From NCBI RefSeq assembly GCF_002994745.2, contig NC_037088.1, forward strand, positions 58,298,397-58,362,396: a DNA stretch of 64,000 nucleotides, in the 5' to 3' direction. The DNA is from Rosa chinensis. Its lineage: Eukaryota > Streptophyta > Magnoliopsida > Rosales > Rosaceae. This document shows positions 21,953 to 31,792 of this stretch, piece by piece (the stretch's first letter is position 1; every line of letters starts with the position of its first letter). The notes under the pieces are model-generated. The model saw nothing but the letters and a program-made list of their open reading frames with translations, was not told the origin of the DNA and searched no databases. A program made the translations under genes and the position numbers.

Positions 21953-22719
21953 ATGACAGGATTGGGTTCTTCATGTGGAGCATGCAGGTTTCTGAGGAGA
22001 AAATGCACAAGTGAGTGTGTGTTTGCTCCTTACTTCTGCTATGACCAAGCTGCAACCCATTTTTCAGCTGTGCACAAAGTGTTTGGTGCAAGTAATGTCT
22101 CGAAGCTACTGCTACACTTACCAGTACAGCATCGAAGTGATGCTGCTCTCACCATGTCTTATGAAGCAATAGCTCGGATGCGTGATCCGATTTATGGGTG
22201 TGTTTCACAAATCTTTGCACTTCAACAGCAGGTAACCTTCTGTTAGCTTCATGTGCATATATGGTCGTCTATTTTATGACAGCATATAAGCTTTTCGGTA
22301 TTGTGCAGGTTGCGTACTTGCAGGAGGAGATTGAAACTCTTCTGGGGAACCAAATGATTAACTTGGCATCTGGGAATTCAAGTACTTGTGGAAGTTCTGA
22401 AGCAAATAGTAACTCCAACTCATTCAATTGGTTACAAGTATTTTCACAACAATATGATATTGCTGTTGACACACAAAAGTTTCAGATCCAACCTGAACCA
22501 CCAATACTACTTCCACAAGTAGGAATAGCAAGTACCAACCAAAGCTTTAGTAGTCATGAGATGGATATTCAGATGCCTCCTTTACATGAATGGGAAGAAG
22601 TCAAGATATTCGGTGATCACTCTATGCAAGATCCTTTAGAAAGATTTCTTGAAGGTATCGACCAAGAGAACTTCGGACACAATCCGTGGTTGAATGACCC
22701 TTCCATCGCCTGGAACTAA
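21953..22719 (+). CDS. Class I LBD (LOB-domain) transcription factor, 2 exons
   Basis: Plant-specific DNA-binding protein of the LATERAL ORGAN BOUNDARIES family, acting in the nucleus. Exons are 21953-22231 and 22309-22719 with a 77-bp GT/AG intron; the protein is 229 aa. The LOB domain is complete. It has the zinc-finger-like CX2CX6CX3C block (Cys 8, 11, 18, 22), the GAS block around [10 protein letters not shown], the DPIYGCV invariant motif and a leucine-zipper-like heptad ([19 protein letters not shown]) formed across the intron. These features place it in class I, near the LBD16/18/29/33 group used in auxin-dependent lateral-root formation; I cannot assign an ortholog. The C-terminus is Ser/Asn/Pro-rich and ends with an acidic stretch. 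The ATG at 21953 gives the usual MTG(L/S)GSSCGAC start. Confidence 0.95.
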
Positions 22720-24087
22720 AAAAGAAGAAGAAGTGCTGGTTATGATTAGAATACGCGTGAATGATCTCCAACCGTATATGCACGTAAGTCCTGCCATGGA
22801 GCCTACAAGCATCAACGGCTGGGAGTCATCATCGTTGTATACCACTGTATCTAATCGTCGTGCACCACCTAGTATTTTAAGCTTTTAAAAAAATCAGGAG
22901 CTGGTGTAATGATTAGAACTCCAAAGGTTCGGAGGGACTAGATTTTGTACTGGCCTAGTCCTGATTTTGCTATGTGGTCAGATGGTCACAGCTTCCGAGT
23001 CTTTAATTTGTGGTTTTTTTTATCCATTCAGCTTCAAGCTAGTCATAGGTGCTGAAATTTGGTAGTTTGAATCTATAAATAGCACCCCCTTCTATCTCAG
23101 TTTGAAATCGAAACCTTATAAAACAAGCATCGTTCTCTATTATAGATGTGAATACGATAATAAGGGTCTTTATTGAGCAATCAACCTTCTTTCATATACC
23201 TAAAACTAAAAGCACTTTTTAGTTGCTATAAATCTTTGACTGGAATAGATAAAAGTGATTTCACAACATTTAAGAAACGCTAGGAAACGATTCCTTAAAT
23301 GGCTTTCTAGGTGTCATGCACAAACCTATGCATTATTATCTGCGGCTCTGAGCTATTTTAAAGATGAAAGCTTGAGCTAGCAAAGAGATTCACATGAACC
23401 AGAAGATAAAAAATCTTAGATTAAAGACTTAAAAGTTTCATATACAGTGCTGTTATTAATACTCACACATCTACAGAGCATCCCCTTCATCAATCGTTTA
23501 CACATTTGCAAATATGAACAAGGAAAATTGAAAGGTCTTTTTCAGTACCCCAAACAATGTAAATAGTATGGAATTCACTAACCAGTGACAGAGTTTTAAC
23601 ACTTGAGAAGGAAGGACTCAAAATATTGTCATATATGCTATTGTTTCCAATTTTACAAAAAAGAGAAGACCAAATAACCATAAAAAGAAAAGGAGAATTG
23701 GATGACCCTTGATTGTCTACAATCACTGGCAACTCTGACCAGAACAAATAATGCAACCCGCCAACCCCGATGGTTAACAATATCTGATAGCTTCACAACG
23801 AGGCTCCTAATGGACATGACTGTCTTGGCCCCTCAGGCAACAACCCCATATTTCTGAAAGCTATGAAACACATTGACCAAGTTAGTCTACTGTACATCCC
23901 AATTTTTTTTTTTTTTTTAAGCAAAGCTCATCTAAATGCATTTTATTTTTTTTTATGATGAAAGCACCCAATAAACTGACAAGGTTATTTCTCAATGGAA
24001 GACCTTGTTTGTGCACGAGCACGTCATACATGATCATCTGATCCAGCTTTCAGTGAAAAGACACATGTTACATACTAAGCAATGTTT
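22720..24087. other. Intergenic DNA, no gene seen
   Basis: Unique AT-rich sequence downstream of the LBD gene. The minus-strand open frame at 23490-23780 has no domain and no supporting context. Confidence 0.55.
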
Positions 24088-25116
24088 TAAAACGCTAAGA
24101 CGTAGGCTGAGACGTTTTGGGGAGAGCCTCAAGAAGGCGTTCGCCTTGAGGCTTAAGGCTTAAGCCTTACGTATAAATGAGCTGTATAACTATATTTATG
24201 TAATTATTAATCTTATATATAAAACATGTATTGTAACAAAAAAAAAACATTATAAATTATCATCTATTCATAATAAGTATGTACTAAAACCATATGTAAT
24301 CTAGTTGATAACAACAGTCAGTCCATAATGTGATAAAGATACAGACCATGATGTGATAAAGATACTGACGAAAGAAAATTGATCCAGCATGCTAAATATC
24401 ATATTGTTAGATACCAAGAAACCGATTTAATCGCCTCTCAATTTCATAGTTCATTATTGGAAGTTAACAAAGCTCACAACTAAAATAGAGTCCTAAAAAT
24501 TAACAAAGCTCACAACATGACCTGCATTTGTGAAATTATTTGCATTAATACAATTGTGTCTCTATTATATCTCTGCAAGACAACCTATTGAAGAACTAGT
24601 GGTAATATGATTGCAGATGATAAAATATCCAATAGACTCAAGCTAGATGGTAGCTTGTAAATCCAATCAAAAATGTCAGTTTGTAAATCTCAAATTGCTA
24701 CATAACGACGTACACAAAGTACCCTACTCTATCAAACACGTCATCAACAATCAAAGGGTCAGCACGGTAATAAAATCACGTGCATGCCATGTGCACCAAA
24801 AACAACAATCAAAGATTGAATCGGTTTCTTCTTCTGCATTTTCTCCAATAGATACGCAAAGTTTTCAGGGGCTCCGGCGGGAACCTAGCCGTCCGGCCAT
24901 CTCTGGCAGTCGTACCGGCGCCAATTTCTTCGTCTATGTCCCATCTCCGGTCTTCGTTCATCGAATCGTCAGGTTTGGAGAGCAAATCGACGGTGAGAAA
25001 CTTGAAGACTCTGACGGTTTTGCAGCAAATTCCGGCTACTCAGCTGTAAAACAGAGGCGTTTTTCCGTACGCCTCAAGCACATGAAGCCTCAAGGCACGC
25101 GCCTTTTAATTCATTG
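24088..25116. other. Probable DNA-transposon remnant, unclassified
   Basis: The two ends carry inverted similar sequences: TTTTAAAACGCT with CTTGAGGC on the left, and GCCTCAAGGCACGCGCCTTTTAA on the right when read in the opposite sense. This suggests a decayed DNA transposon of about 1.03 kb. I find no clear target duplication. The open frame at 24647-25177 runs out of this element into the solo LTR and is not a gene. Confidence 0.35.
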
Positions 25117-26357
25117 GTATATACATACTGTAATACTCCGAAAATCCAAATTATTTTCCGAGGAAATTTTTGAATGATTTCGTGGTCATGGGTGATTGTA
25201 CGAAGCTTGGAGAAGTGTAGAAGTAGTTCGATCGATTTTATTTCGAAATCGTACGTATTTAGGGGCGTCTCAAAAATCGACTTTTTATACGTACAAAATT
25301 TGGGAAAACTTCCTTCATGAAAGTTGTAGAGCTCGTCGATACGATCACGTGCATATACGGAACGCAAATATCGGAGTTCGTATGAATTAGTTATGATTTT
25401 TTGAAGTTATTTCCAAATTGGTATAAAAGCTACTATTTTTGGAAATTTTCCAAAAATAACTCACTTCCGGTTTTGGAAACCGGCCACCCTTTTCTCTCTC
25501 TTCCCCGCGTCCGAGACGGAAAAACAGAGCACGAAGCTCCGGCCACCTTTCTCCACCCACCGGCCACCATTCGACGCCGGACCACCTCCAGAAGCTTCGC
25601 CTCCCTCCTCCGAACCCATATGTGGCCACCTTACACGGCGGCGTGGCCCCTAGAGGCGGCGGCGGCCCGGTTTCGATTAAAGCTCAATTTTGGTCAACGA
25701 CGGTTTTCTCCTAGCTCCGGCCACCAAAACTTCCGATCCTTGGCTCCATGAACTCCCCTCAACCTGCTGATCATCATACTAGGAGGATTACACCTAGAGT
25801 GACCGGTTTCACGTTCGTCGGAGCTCGGTACGTTTTCGATCCGAAACGAAAATCTTTAGATCGGTATATCTCGAGATGTAGTGCATCGTTTTGATTGATT
25901 CGTTTTCCAGTGGGTTCAAATTGATGTTCTTAACAACTCTCTAGAAGGAATCGAGGCCTGAAATTGAAGTTTTTACGTCAAAAATTGAGCTCGCCGGTTT
26001 CTGGAAATTCTCGCCGGTTTCTGGAAAATTTCCGGCCACATTCATACTGTTCAAGGTAATTTTCGACCCCTTCCGGTCATTTTCAGACTTCGTGCTAGTT
26101 ATGAAAGTTGTTCAGCTTGATGAGAGGAAGAGGAGCAGCCAGGCCCCGACACCATTGGCGGTGGTCGGCTGCGGCTCTGCCTCTTTTCCGGCGGCCCTTT
26201 TCCGGCCACCTCCGGGGGTCAAAAATGTGATTTCTTTACAGTTTTAGATTCTACGTTTCTATACGATCGTTTGCATATATAATTCATAATTTTTGGATAT
26301 CGTATGATTTAATTATGAATTTTTACGGTTTCGATCGATTTCGATAACCCAATTATT

Positions 26358-26682
26358 GTTTTTCGAAGATCGGACCGTCCGATGGACTTGTAGTTTTGAT
26401 ATGTTGATCGTATGACTGTCCCGGTGACCTTGTGAGGTCACAGGCGAAGATCCGACTTTTGGATCTTCGTATAATTGTGAATTAGGGTTTTGGAAGGCGA
26501 TTCGTGAGAATCCGACCGTCGGATTTTCGTGAAAATTTGTAGAGATGTTTATAAGGACGATTCAGGAAGATCCGACCGTTGGATCTTCGTAATAATTTTG
26601 GGGGATGATCCTATGGGCGATCCGTGAGGATCCGGCCGTTGGATCATCATATAAATTCGATCCGACCGTCGGATCGTCTTTA
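26358..26682 (+). repeat. Array of degenerate GATCCGACCGTCGGATC palindromes in the LTR
   Basis: Six related palindromes occur at roughly 60-bp spacing (about 26365, 26443, 26508, 26570, 26628, 26660). They range from GATCCGACCGTCGGATC to GATCCGACTTTTGGATC, mostly followed by TTCGT. They lie in the middle of the solo LTR. Confidence 0.75.
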
Positions 26683-27262
26683 TTTTTATTTATGAGTTGT
26701 TGGCTAAGTTTTGAATCATATTGGATTTAGGTGATTGACGGCCTTCCTTGGTGAGCGGTTGTGGCGTGGTTTGTGAAATTGAAGACGCAGCGGGATTAGA
26801 GGTGAGTAAATCTCACGCGGTTCATATTACGAACCGAGTACTGTTAATTAATTTATTTTGTCGTAATTGTGTGAAAAATATTTATGGAATAAATATTTGT
26901 TTTTAATCATATGGACTTGATCAACTACGGTCCATAGGTAAGTAAAATGTTTTAATTATACAAAATGAATTTCCTGATTTTCTTGTGTGTGATTTATAGT
27001 TGGTATTAGTGATTATCCCTGTGCGGATAATTACGTATATATATATTTACGTGGATATATATATGGAATGGTGTGACATTGAGGTGGGTGTGGAATTGCG
27101 ATGATTATTTATTATGGTTTGGGATGTGACTTACCTTATTTATATGTGCTTTATACGTGACTTACCATACTTATATGTGCTTTATACGTGACTTATCATA
27201 TTTATACGTGATGATTATGATCTCTGAGTCATGTAGATTTTATGATGGACATTGGGGGATGT

Positions 27263-27467
27263 GTAGAGGGTAGAATTGTAGTGCTCTGAGGACTGGGAGT
27301 CCGAAGACCGCCGGTTAGATAAGAACCGAGATGTAGTTGTAGTGCTCTGAAGACTGGGAGTCCGAAGACCGCCGGTTAGATAAGAACCTAGAGGGTAGAA
27401 TTGTAGTGCTCTGAGGACTGGGAGTCCGAAGACCGCCGGTTAGATAAGAACCGAGATGTAGTTGTAG
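27263..27467 (+). repeat. Minisatellite of alternating 61/64-bp units in the LTR
   Basis: Three units end CCGCCGGTTAGATAAGAACC (27327, 27388, 27452). They alternate between a TAGAGGGTAGAATTG start and a GAGATGTAGTTG start, then a partial fourth unit follows. The alternation gives a 125-bp higher-order period. Confidence 0.85.
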
Positions 27468-27949
27468 TTGGATCCAAACAGTTGGGATGGACCAAAGTAG
27501 TGATATTGTGGATTTGAAGATTGTGGAAATGTATTCGTTGTGAATGTTCCGTGTTTTGGTTTGATGTTTCCTTACAGATGATGTGATTGTTGATTTTTAC
27601 TTGAGTTAAAATAAATGTGTTATAAAATCAACATTCCCTTCTTATTTACTCACGAGCTGTCAAAAGCTTACCGGGTTTGGTGTTGTTGCAATCCCGGTAC
27701 ACTATTCAAATTGTGTAGCAGGAAATCTTGCAGGTTAGGAGATTCAGGACGGTGATCGTACGGGTTAGAGTAATAGTTATAGTTTTACAGTGTTTGTAAT
27801 AGCGAGGTGAGTGATGCTCAATTTGAGCCTTACAATTTTGTTGTAATAAATAATTTGAGTTTTGAATTTGAGAGTTTTGTGTTTTTAGTTATATATTCAT
27901 GTCTCGGATTTATGAATTTGTTATTCAAAATTCGGGGCGTGACACATAC

Positions 27950-28709
27950 AGTATTGGTTGGAATATCATCTTGCTAGCCAGTTAGTTCACTTATGTAATA
28001 TATCTGACCTTCTCATAACTTAATACATCACTCTTTATAGGGTTTAGCTTTCATGCTAGTTTTATAGTTTTTGAGCAAATTTTTCATTCACAAAATTAGC
28101 ATGCTAGTCTTGCCTAATTCTCTCTCTGTTAGATGCATAGACTATCTTGCATTTTTTGTTGATACTGGTAATGAAGGATATTAGATCCATACCATGAATT
28201 ATTTTTCAATGTAATTAGTATTTTTCAGATAAAACAAACCAAAACAGAAACACGCCACAACTCTCACCACCCCCGCCCCCCTTTCTTTCCTCTGCAATGT
28301 AATTAGTATTTTTCAGATAAAACAAATCAAAACAAAAACATGCCACACACACTCACAGAGAACATAACACTGTCAACAAATCAAATGTAATTGAAACTTC
28401 AACATAGTATATAGACTTGAGTTTAGAGGTAGTTGTGCCCTCCTGATAACTACTGTATCTTATGCAATTGGATTAGTTATTAAACCCAATTCCTAATGTG
28501 ATGAAGGAAAAATATGCAGGGTGAGAAGTCGTTAAGTACAGCCTGTCTGGAGACCCAATTGCTATACAACACCATGATAGAGTGATACACTAGTGTATCA
28601 AGCAGCTATGGGATGTCTTGAATCAAGGCCTGGTCATCCAAAGAAGAAGTTTTACAGTCTCCATGGAAGCGTTACACTGACACTATAGAGAGATAAACAA
28701 CTTGTGATT
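27950..28709. repeat. Large inverted duplication, left arm
   Basis: The reverse complement of 28966-29645, with high similarity over its whole length (for example CAGTATTGGTTGGAATATCATC, and TAGATGCATAGACTATC in reverse at the partner). The arm continues as GTATATACATAC at 25117-25128, to the left of the solo LTR, so the LTR inserted just inside the arm. A roughly 100-bp internal duplication (TGTAATTAGTATTTTTCAG, twice near 28210-28320) is present only in this arm. Confidence 0.9.
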
Positions 28710-28720
28710 GTTTAATATAG

Positions 28721-29003
28721 GGATGACTCTGCTGCAAAACAAAACGAGCCTATGATGCTTCCAGCAAAGATCGATTTACATATCATGAGGGCAAGATCGT
28801 TTCATATATTGACAGTGATTGACATGAAGCTGACCCATACAGTGTATAATCTGAAGGTGGAAATTCAGAAGATCCTCGGTCATGATCTTTGGAGCCAGAG
28901 GTTGGACGATGGCGAAAAACCTTTGGATGACCAGGCCATGATTCAAGAAATCCCAAAGTTGCTTCAATCACAAGTTGTGTATCTCTCTATAGTGTCAGTG
29001 TAA
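28721..29003 (+). pseudogene. Orphan last exon of the two-domain ubiquitin-like gene
   Basis: Matches exon 5 of the intact gene at 41516-41798 in length (283 bp), in the AG acceptor context (TTTAATATAG) and in the stop position. The translation is open and reads LPAKIDLHIMRARSFHILTVIDM through VVYLSIVSV, with about ten amino-acid changes from the intact copy. Exons 1-4 and the promoter are missing: upstream lies the left arm of an inverted duplication and then a solo LTR. The open frame with scattered replacements suggests a fairly recent loss, or expression as a one-domain protein from an internal ATG (28755), which is unproven. Confidence 0.85.
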
Positions 29004-29645
29004 CACTTCCGTGGAGACTGGAAAACTTCTTCTTTGGATAACCAGGCCTTGATTCAAGACATCCCATAGCTGCTTGATACACTAGTGTATCACTCTATCA
29101 TGATGTTGTACAGTAATTGGGTCTCCAGGCAGACTGTACTTAATGACTTCTCACCCTGCATATTTTTCCTTCATCACATTAGGAATTGGGTTTAATAACT
29201 AATCCAATTGCATAAGATACAGTAGTTATCAGGAGGGCACAACTACCTCTAAACTCAAGTCTATATACTATGTTGAAGTTTCAATTACATTTGATTTGTT
29301 GACAGTGTTATGTTCTGCCTCTGTGAGTGTGTGTGGCATGTTTCTGTTTTGGTTTGTTTTATCTGAAAAATACTAATTACATTGAAAAATAATTCATGGT
29401 ATGGATCACGTCATTACCAGTATCAACAAAAAAATGCACGATAGTCTATGCATCTAACAGAGAGAGAATTAGGCAAAACTAGCATGCTAATTTTGTGAAT
29501 GAAAAATTTGCTCAAAAACTATAAAACTAGCATAAAAGCTAAACCCTATAAAGAGTGATGTATTAAGTTATGAGAAGGTCAGATCTATTACATAAGTGAA
29601 CTAACCGGCCAGCAGGATGATATTCCAACCAATACTGTATGTATA
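28966..29645. repeat. Large inverted duplication, right arm
   Basis: Begins within the 3' end of the orphan ubiquitin-like exon (CAATCACAAGTTGTGTATCTCTC) and ends CCAACCAATACTGTATG. The roughly 256-bp spacer between the arms contains most of the exon. A second partial copy of the exon's GGATGACCAGGCC..ATTCAAG.CATCCCA segment occurs just after the stop codon, near 29034-29071. Confidence 0.9.
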
Positions 29646-30460
29646 TACTAATATTAAGTTTAAAAGAGAGCCTCAATCTCCAAAGAAGAGGAATCTAACA
29701 ACCATCAAGCACAAACCTAGCAAATAAAGATTCTTAGCACAAGAATGGTTCGCAAACCCCAAATGTGAAGTAAAAATATTAGCAAAAGACATCCGACAAG
29801 CCTTAGGTAAGGCTGATATCACTATATATAAAGACCCAGCAGGGAGTTCATTGTCCCTTGACTCAGTGCATACTATGTATTTAAACCATCCAAGTCATTC
29901 CTAGAAGCTATACTTTGATCGATAATGTGAAACAAACCAAGGGAACTCATACATTTTACAAAAATAAAATTGTCCTCCAGGAATGGGATCAAGGTGTCAT
30001 TAATATGAAATCTAACGTAATTCTCTAAGGACAATTGTTTTCTATGCTTAAGAAAACATGTTTTATTCCTCTCTTTTCAAAAGGGAAAAGTCACTTTCAA
30101 CCCAATGTTCTATGATTCTAATCACACTTTTCCAATTCCAAATAAATCAATCTTCCACTCAGGTCAGCAAGACATCATTGAGGTGAGGAGTTAGGTTATT
30201 TAGTCTGCGTGTGTATCATCACCAGACTTCTGCATAAGCCTCACAATGTATTCTTTTCATAGAATGTCATAGAATGTCATAGAATGCCACTTGAGAAATC
30301 CATATCATAGAATGTCAACAAACAAATACTACAAAACATAAGCAAAATTCAGAATAATAAGGTATTGATATATAATGTGATACTGTGCAGGTACATTACA
30401 AGGAAGACCCTTATTAACTAGTCGGAGAAGCTTAAGAGTTGAACAAATAAAAGAACATAC
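29646..30460. other. Unique DNA and start of duplicated module
   Basis: About 29046-30223 is absent from the sister unit, where GGATGACCAG at 41838 joins directly to ACTTCTGCATAAGCC. The extra 1.18 kb holds the right inverted arm and then unidentified sequence. An 11-bp ATAGAATGTC-type repeat (three times) lies near 30260-30290. Confidence 0.6.
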
Positions 30461-30574
30461 TTTCTGGGTCTGGTTGGAAGCGGGGTATTGATTTCTGCTT
30501 CGCTTCGGCTCTGTGCACCATTTCACAGTTTGCAAGGGCAGCTTTCAAAGTCTCCAGCGCTTTCAGGGTAACCT
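30461..30574 (-). pseudogene. Exon-like fragment (copy 1), gene unknown
   Basis: The minus-strand counterpart of 42052-42173. It reads ALETLKAALANCEMVHRAEAK and RFQPDPES, with intact TACAG acceptor and GTATGT donor motifs. Two compensating single-base indels change EDYPEALE to EVTLKALE. The parent gene is not recognised. Confidence 0.45.
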
Positions 30575-31243
30575 CTGTACATCCGTTTGAAATAAGTGAT
30601 TAGCCGGTTCACTTACCCAATAAGCACAAACAATTTCGCAGGAAATTAAATTTCAAAGCCGAAAAGCTCAAAAGCCTCATCTTTAATAACAAAGGTAGCA
30701 TCTTTCATTGGTTGTTTTTTTTTTTTTTGGTTAAAGCACGAAATCGTTCGCATACTGTCAAGAAACCTCATTCTACTGATTTCAATTTAAATCAGAGGTA
30801 TCAATTACCAAACGTATTCATATATCCATTACATTAGGAACGTGAATAAGGAAGTGTGTATATAATCAGGTTACGAACATACCTGTTGGTACCCATTTGC
30901 TGTTGTGGTCGTTCATGCATCAGAAACAGAGGGAGTGTTAATGGTGGACATTGATACGAGGTTGGATCTGGAAAATGGAGTGGATGTGGGATAAGGATTT
31001 GAGAGAAGAATAGAGGTGGTGTGTGGGTGACGATGACTAGGTCCATGACATACAGGATCGTGGGACATTGATGGCTATAATCAATTCATACATAAATAGA
31101 TGGCTATGATTAATTAAACCGGAGAGTATAAGAGTATATTTGATATGACTAGAAACTCATGAATATCAATGATTTTAGTGTAAAATTAAGTGTGGTAAAG
31201 TGAATTTAGATTTTCTTTTTTATTAAAGAAAATACAACGAAAA

Positions 31244-31336
31244 GCCCCTTAGTCTTCCCTTCGTAAGCGGGAGATTGTGAGTTCGACTCACCAAAGACTA
31301 GTTGTAGTATTTGAGTTACTTATCTGATTAAAAAAA
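31244..31336 (+). mobile_element. tRNA-derived SINE, internally deleted copy
   Basis: Same insertion as at 42852-42964 and 49733-49859, flanked by ACAACGAAAA-type duplications. The box A region is deleted here; box B (GTTCGACTC) remains. Confidence 0.7.
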
Positions 31337-31792
31337 GACAACGAAGAAAAATGGTGTTTATTTTCTAAGGAATAATCTTAAAGTCATCATTTCGGACAAA
31401 ATGGTAATTCTGGTCAAACATATGAAGTGCATATCCATCCTCTCAACATATAAGATACCTAGATAAATTCGTTCTAGTCATACAAGAAAATCAATTACAC
31501 GTGCTACATGAGTTTAAATTTGAGAATTTCAAGCTTAAGCCACAAAACAGAGAGTGGAAAAGTGATGACCACTGTGGCTAAACTTGTGGCAAGTTTACTT
31601 ATCTGGAATGAAAAAAATCATTAACTGGAAACAACTAGAATGGAAGAATGAAGGAATCATTAGGGGAATATTTCATTCCCATTAAGATGTTTACTTACCA
31701 TATGAAATCGTAATAAGAATACAATTGATTACAATTGTTGTTGTTTACTAATGTTCATGAATCGGAATTAAAACTAGTTCGATTAATAAAAT

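Larger units (their letters stand above)
25129..27944. mobile_element. Solo LTR (2816 bp) of an LTR retrotransposon
   Basis: Begins TGTAATACTCCG and ends GGGGCGTGACA (5'-TG...CA-3'). It is flanked by a perfect 5-bp target duplication, CATAC, at 25124-25128 and 27945-27949. No primer-binding site, polypurine tract or gag-pol follows, so this is a solo LTR left by recombination between the two LTRs of a full element. The length and the TGTAATA...GGCGTGACA termini are shared with the second solo LTR at 31793, which suggests related, probably Gypsy-type, families; that assignment is inference. Confidence 0.93.

Noticed and set aside
24647..25177. 176-aa open frame on the plus strand
   Set aside because: It crosses from a decayed transposon into the solo LTR and has no recognisable domain.
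25401..25751. 116-aa open frame with a GC-rich, proline-containing product
   Set aside because: It lies wholly inside the solo LTR and has no gag or pol similarity that I can recognise.
26358..26682. CRISPR-like spaced repeats
   Set aside because: This is a plant nuclear LTR. The repeats are degenerate palindromes with unequal spacing and there are no cas genes.
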